64,000 bases of DNA from Prorocentrum cordatum. Taxonomy: Eukaryota > Sar > Dinophyceae > Prorocentrales > Prorocentraceae. The stretch spans positions 186,001 through 250,000 of the forward strand of contig CAUYUJ010016354.1 of NCBI GenBank assembly GCA_963575745.1, written 5' to 3'. The stretch's first letter is position 1. Each line of letters starts with the position of its first letter. The notes under the pieces are model-generated. The model was not told where the DNA came from. It worked only from the letters and a program-made list of their open reading frames with translations, and made no database searches. This document shows, piece after piece, positions 63,476 through 64,000 of the stretch. The position numbers and the translations under genes are program-made.

Positions 63476-64000
63476 TTAGCGCGGGGCTCCAGGCGGAGCG
63501 CCGCGGAGCGATGACAGCATAGCATGGAGGGTGAGTGGCGGCGCAGCACCATCGGGCGGGGGTGTAAGCAGCTCGGCGAAGGCACGACCGGCGCGGTGGA
63601 GGCGCTGGAGCAAAGGGCCTTGACGGGCTTGGGCAGCGGCAAGGTCGGCGGCGAGAGCTGCGCACCTCTGCTGGAGAGCGGCCATAGACTGGGACAGCTC
63701 GGCTTCGCGCTCGGTGCGGGGCGGCTGCTCTGTGCCCGCGGCCGCGGGCCTCGCGGCGGGGGCGAGGTCATCGGTGCGCCTGGCCAGGTGGTGGACCAGC
63801 GCGGTGCGGCGGTCCGTGCGCTGGCGGCCGTCGCCGTGGCGAGGCGACTGGAGGGTGTCGCGCGGTCCCAGGGCTGAAGCCGCTGGGGCAACGCCCCATG
63901 AGGGCGGAGGAGCCGCAGCCTCGCAGCCTGCAACAGTAGGAGCGTGGACGGGGCGCGACGGTCTGACTGGCTCAGTGCCCTGCGGGGGGGCTGAAGCCGC
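63476..64000 (-). CDS. Unrecognised Ala/Pro-rich protein, C-terminal part
   Basis: The minus-strand frame is open from the right edge to a stop at 63,476 (about 174 codons). The visible part is Ala/Pro/Arg-rich, then has a helical heptad-like segment (REAELSQSMAALQQRCAALA, DLAAAQARQGPLLQRLHRAG) that could form a coiled coil, then a Pro-rich loop and LHAMLSSLRGAPPGAPR. The start is outside the window. GC-rich composition resembles the left-edge retroelement more than the GTAT-rich block. I recognise no family. Overlapping ORFs on both strands are explained by the GC richness. Confidence 0.45.
   Translation of the reverse strand, partial: AASAPPQGTEPVRPSRPVHAPTVAGCEAAAPPPSWGVAPAASALGPRDTLQSPRHGDGRQRTDRRTALVHHLARRTDDLAPAARPAAAGTEQPPRTEREAELSQSMAALQQRCAALAADLAAAQARQGPLLQRLHRAGRAFAELLTPPPDGAAPPLTLHAMLSSLRGAPPGAPR

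Overview
This looks like nuclear DNA of a dinoflagellate. It is GC-rich, dominated by tandem and interspersed repeats, and has few genes, nearly all on the minus strand. The identification rests on two things read in the sequence: (i) degenerate copies of the 22-nt dinoflagellate spliced leader (DinoSL) just upstream of minus-strand ORFs, two of them matching at 18 of 21 positions, and (ii) a reverse transcriptase polyprotein resembling retroelements I know from dinoflagellate genomes. The genus cannot be assigned from sequence alone.

Layout. 1-4,008: a minus-strand retroelement polyprotein (Cys-rich membrane N-terminus, Pro/Ala-rich middle, RT and RNase H) cut by the left edge and broken by frame changes and one in-frame stop. 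4,060-6,200: simple repeats. About 6,200-23,770: a 17-kb minus-strand block with at least five genes. It contains a three-exon Helitron-like Rep/helicase gene (16,889-23,719), a possible SGNH-hydrolase-like protein (14,599-15,327) and three unrecognised proteins (11,179-12,516; 9,262-10,398; 7,349-8,311). The genes are separated by arrays of a ~95-bp repeat, and one copy of that repeat also sits inside the Rep/helicase gene. The block is unified by strong, strand-specific, frame-independent enrichment of the tetranucleotide GTAT (sense strand).

23,770-63,400: almost gene-free. It holds microsatellites (including a ~1-kb CTA tract), minisatellites, a 240-bp interspersed repeat with companion modules (four copies), foldback elements, a heptamer array and a 152-bp satellite. 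It also has five copies of a structured repeat made of a fixed leader, a tandem array of ~77-90-bp units and usually a fixed trailer. These form one head-to-head and one tail-to-tail pair joined by palindromes. 63,476-64,000: the C-terminal part of an unrecognised minus-strand protein cut by the right edge.

Most long ORFs in the window are by-products of tandem repeats lacking stop codons and are not annotated as genes. No rRNA, CRISPR or clear tRNA gene was seen. The candidate novel system is the GTAT-marked, DinoSL-punctuated Helitron-like block.
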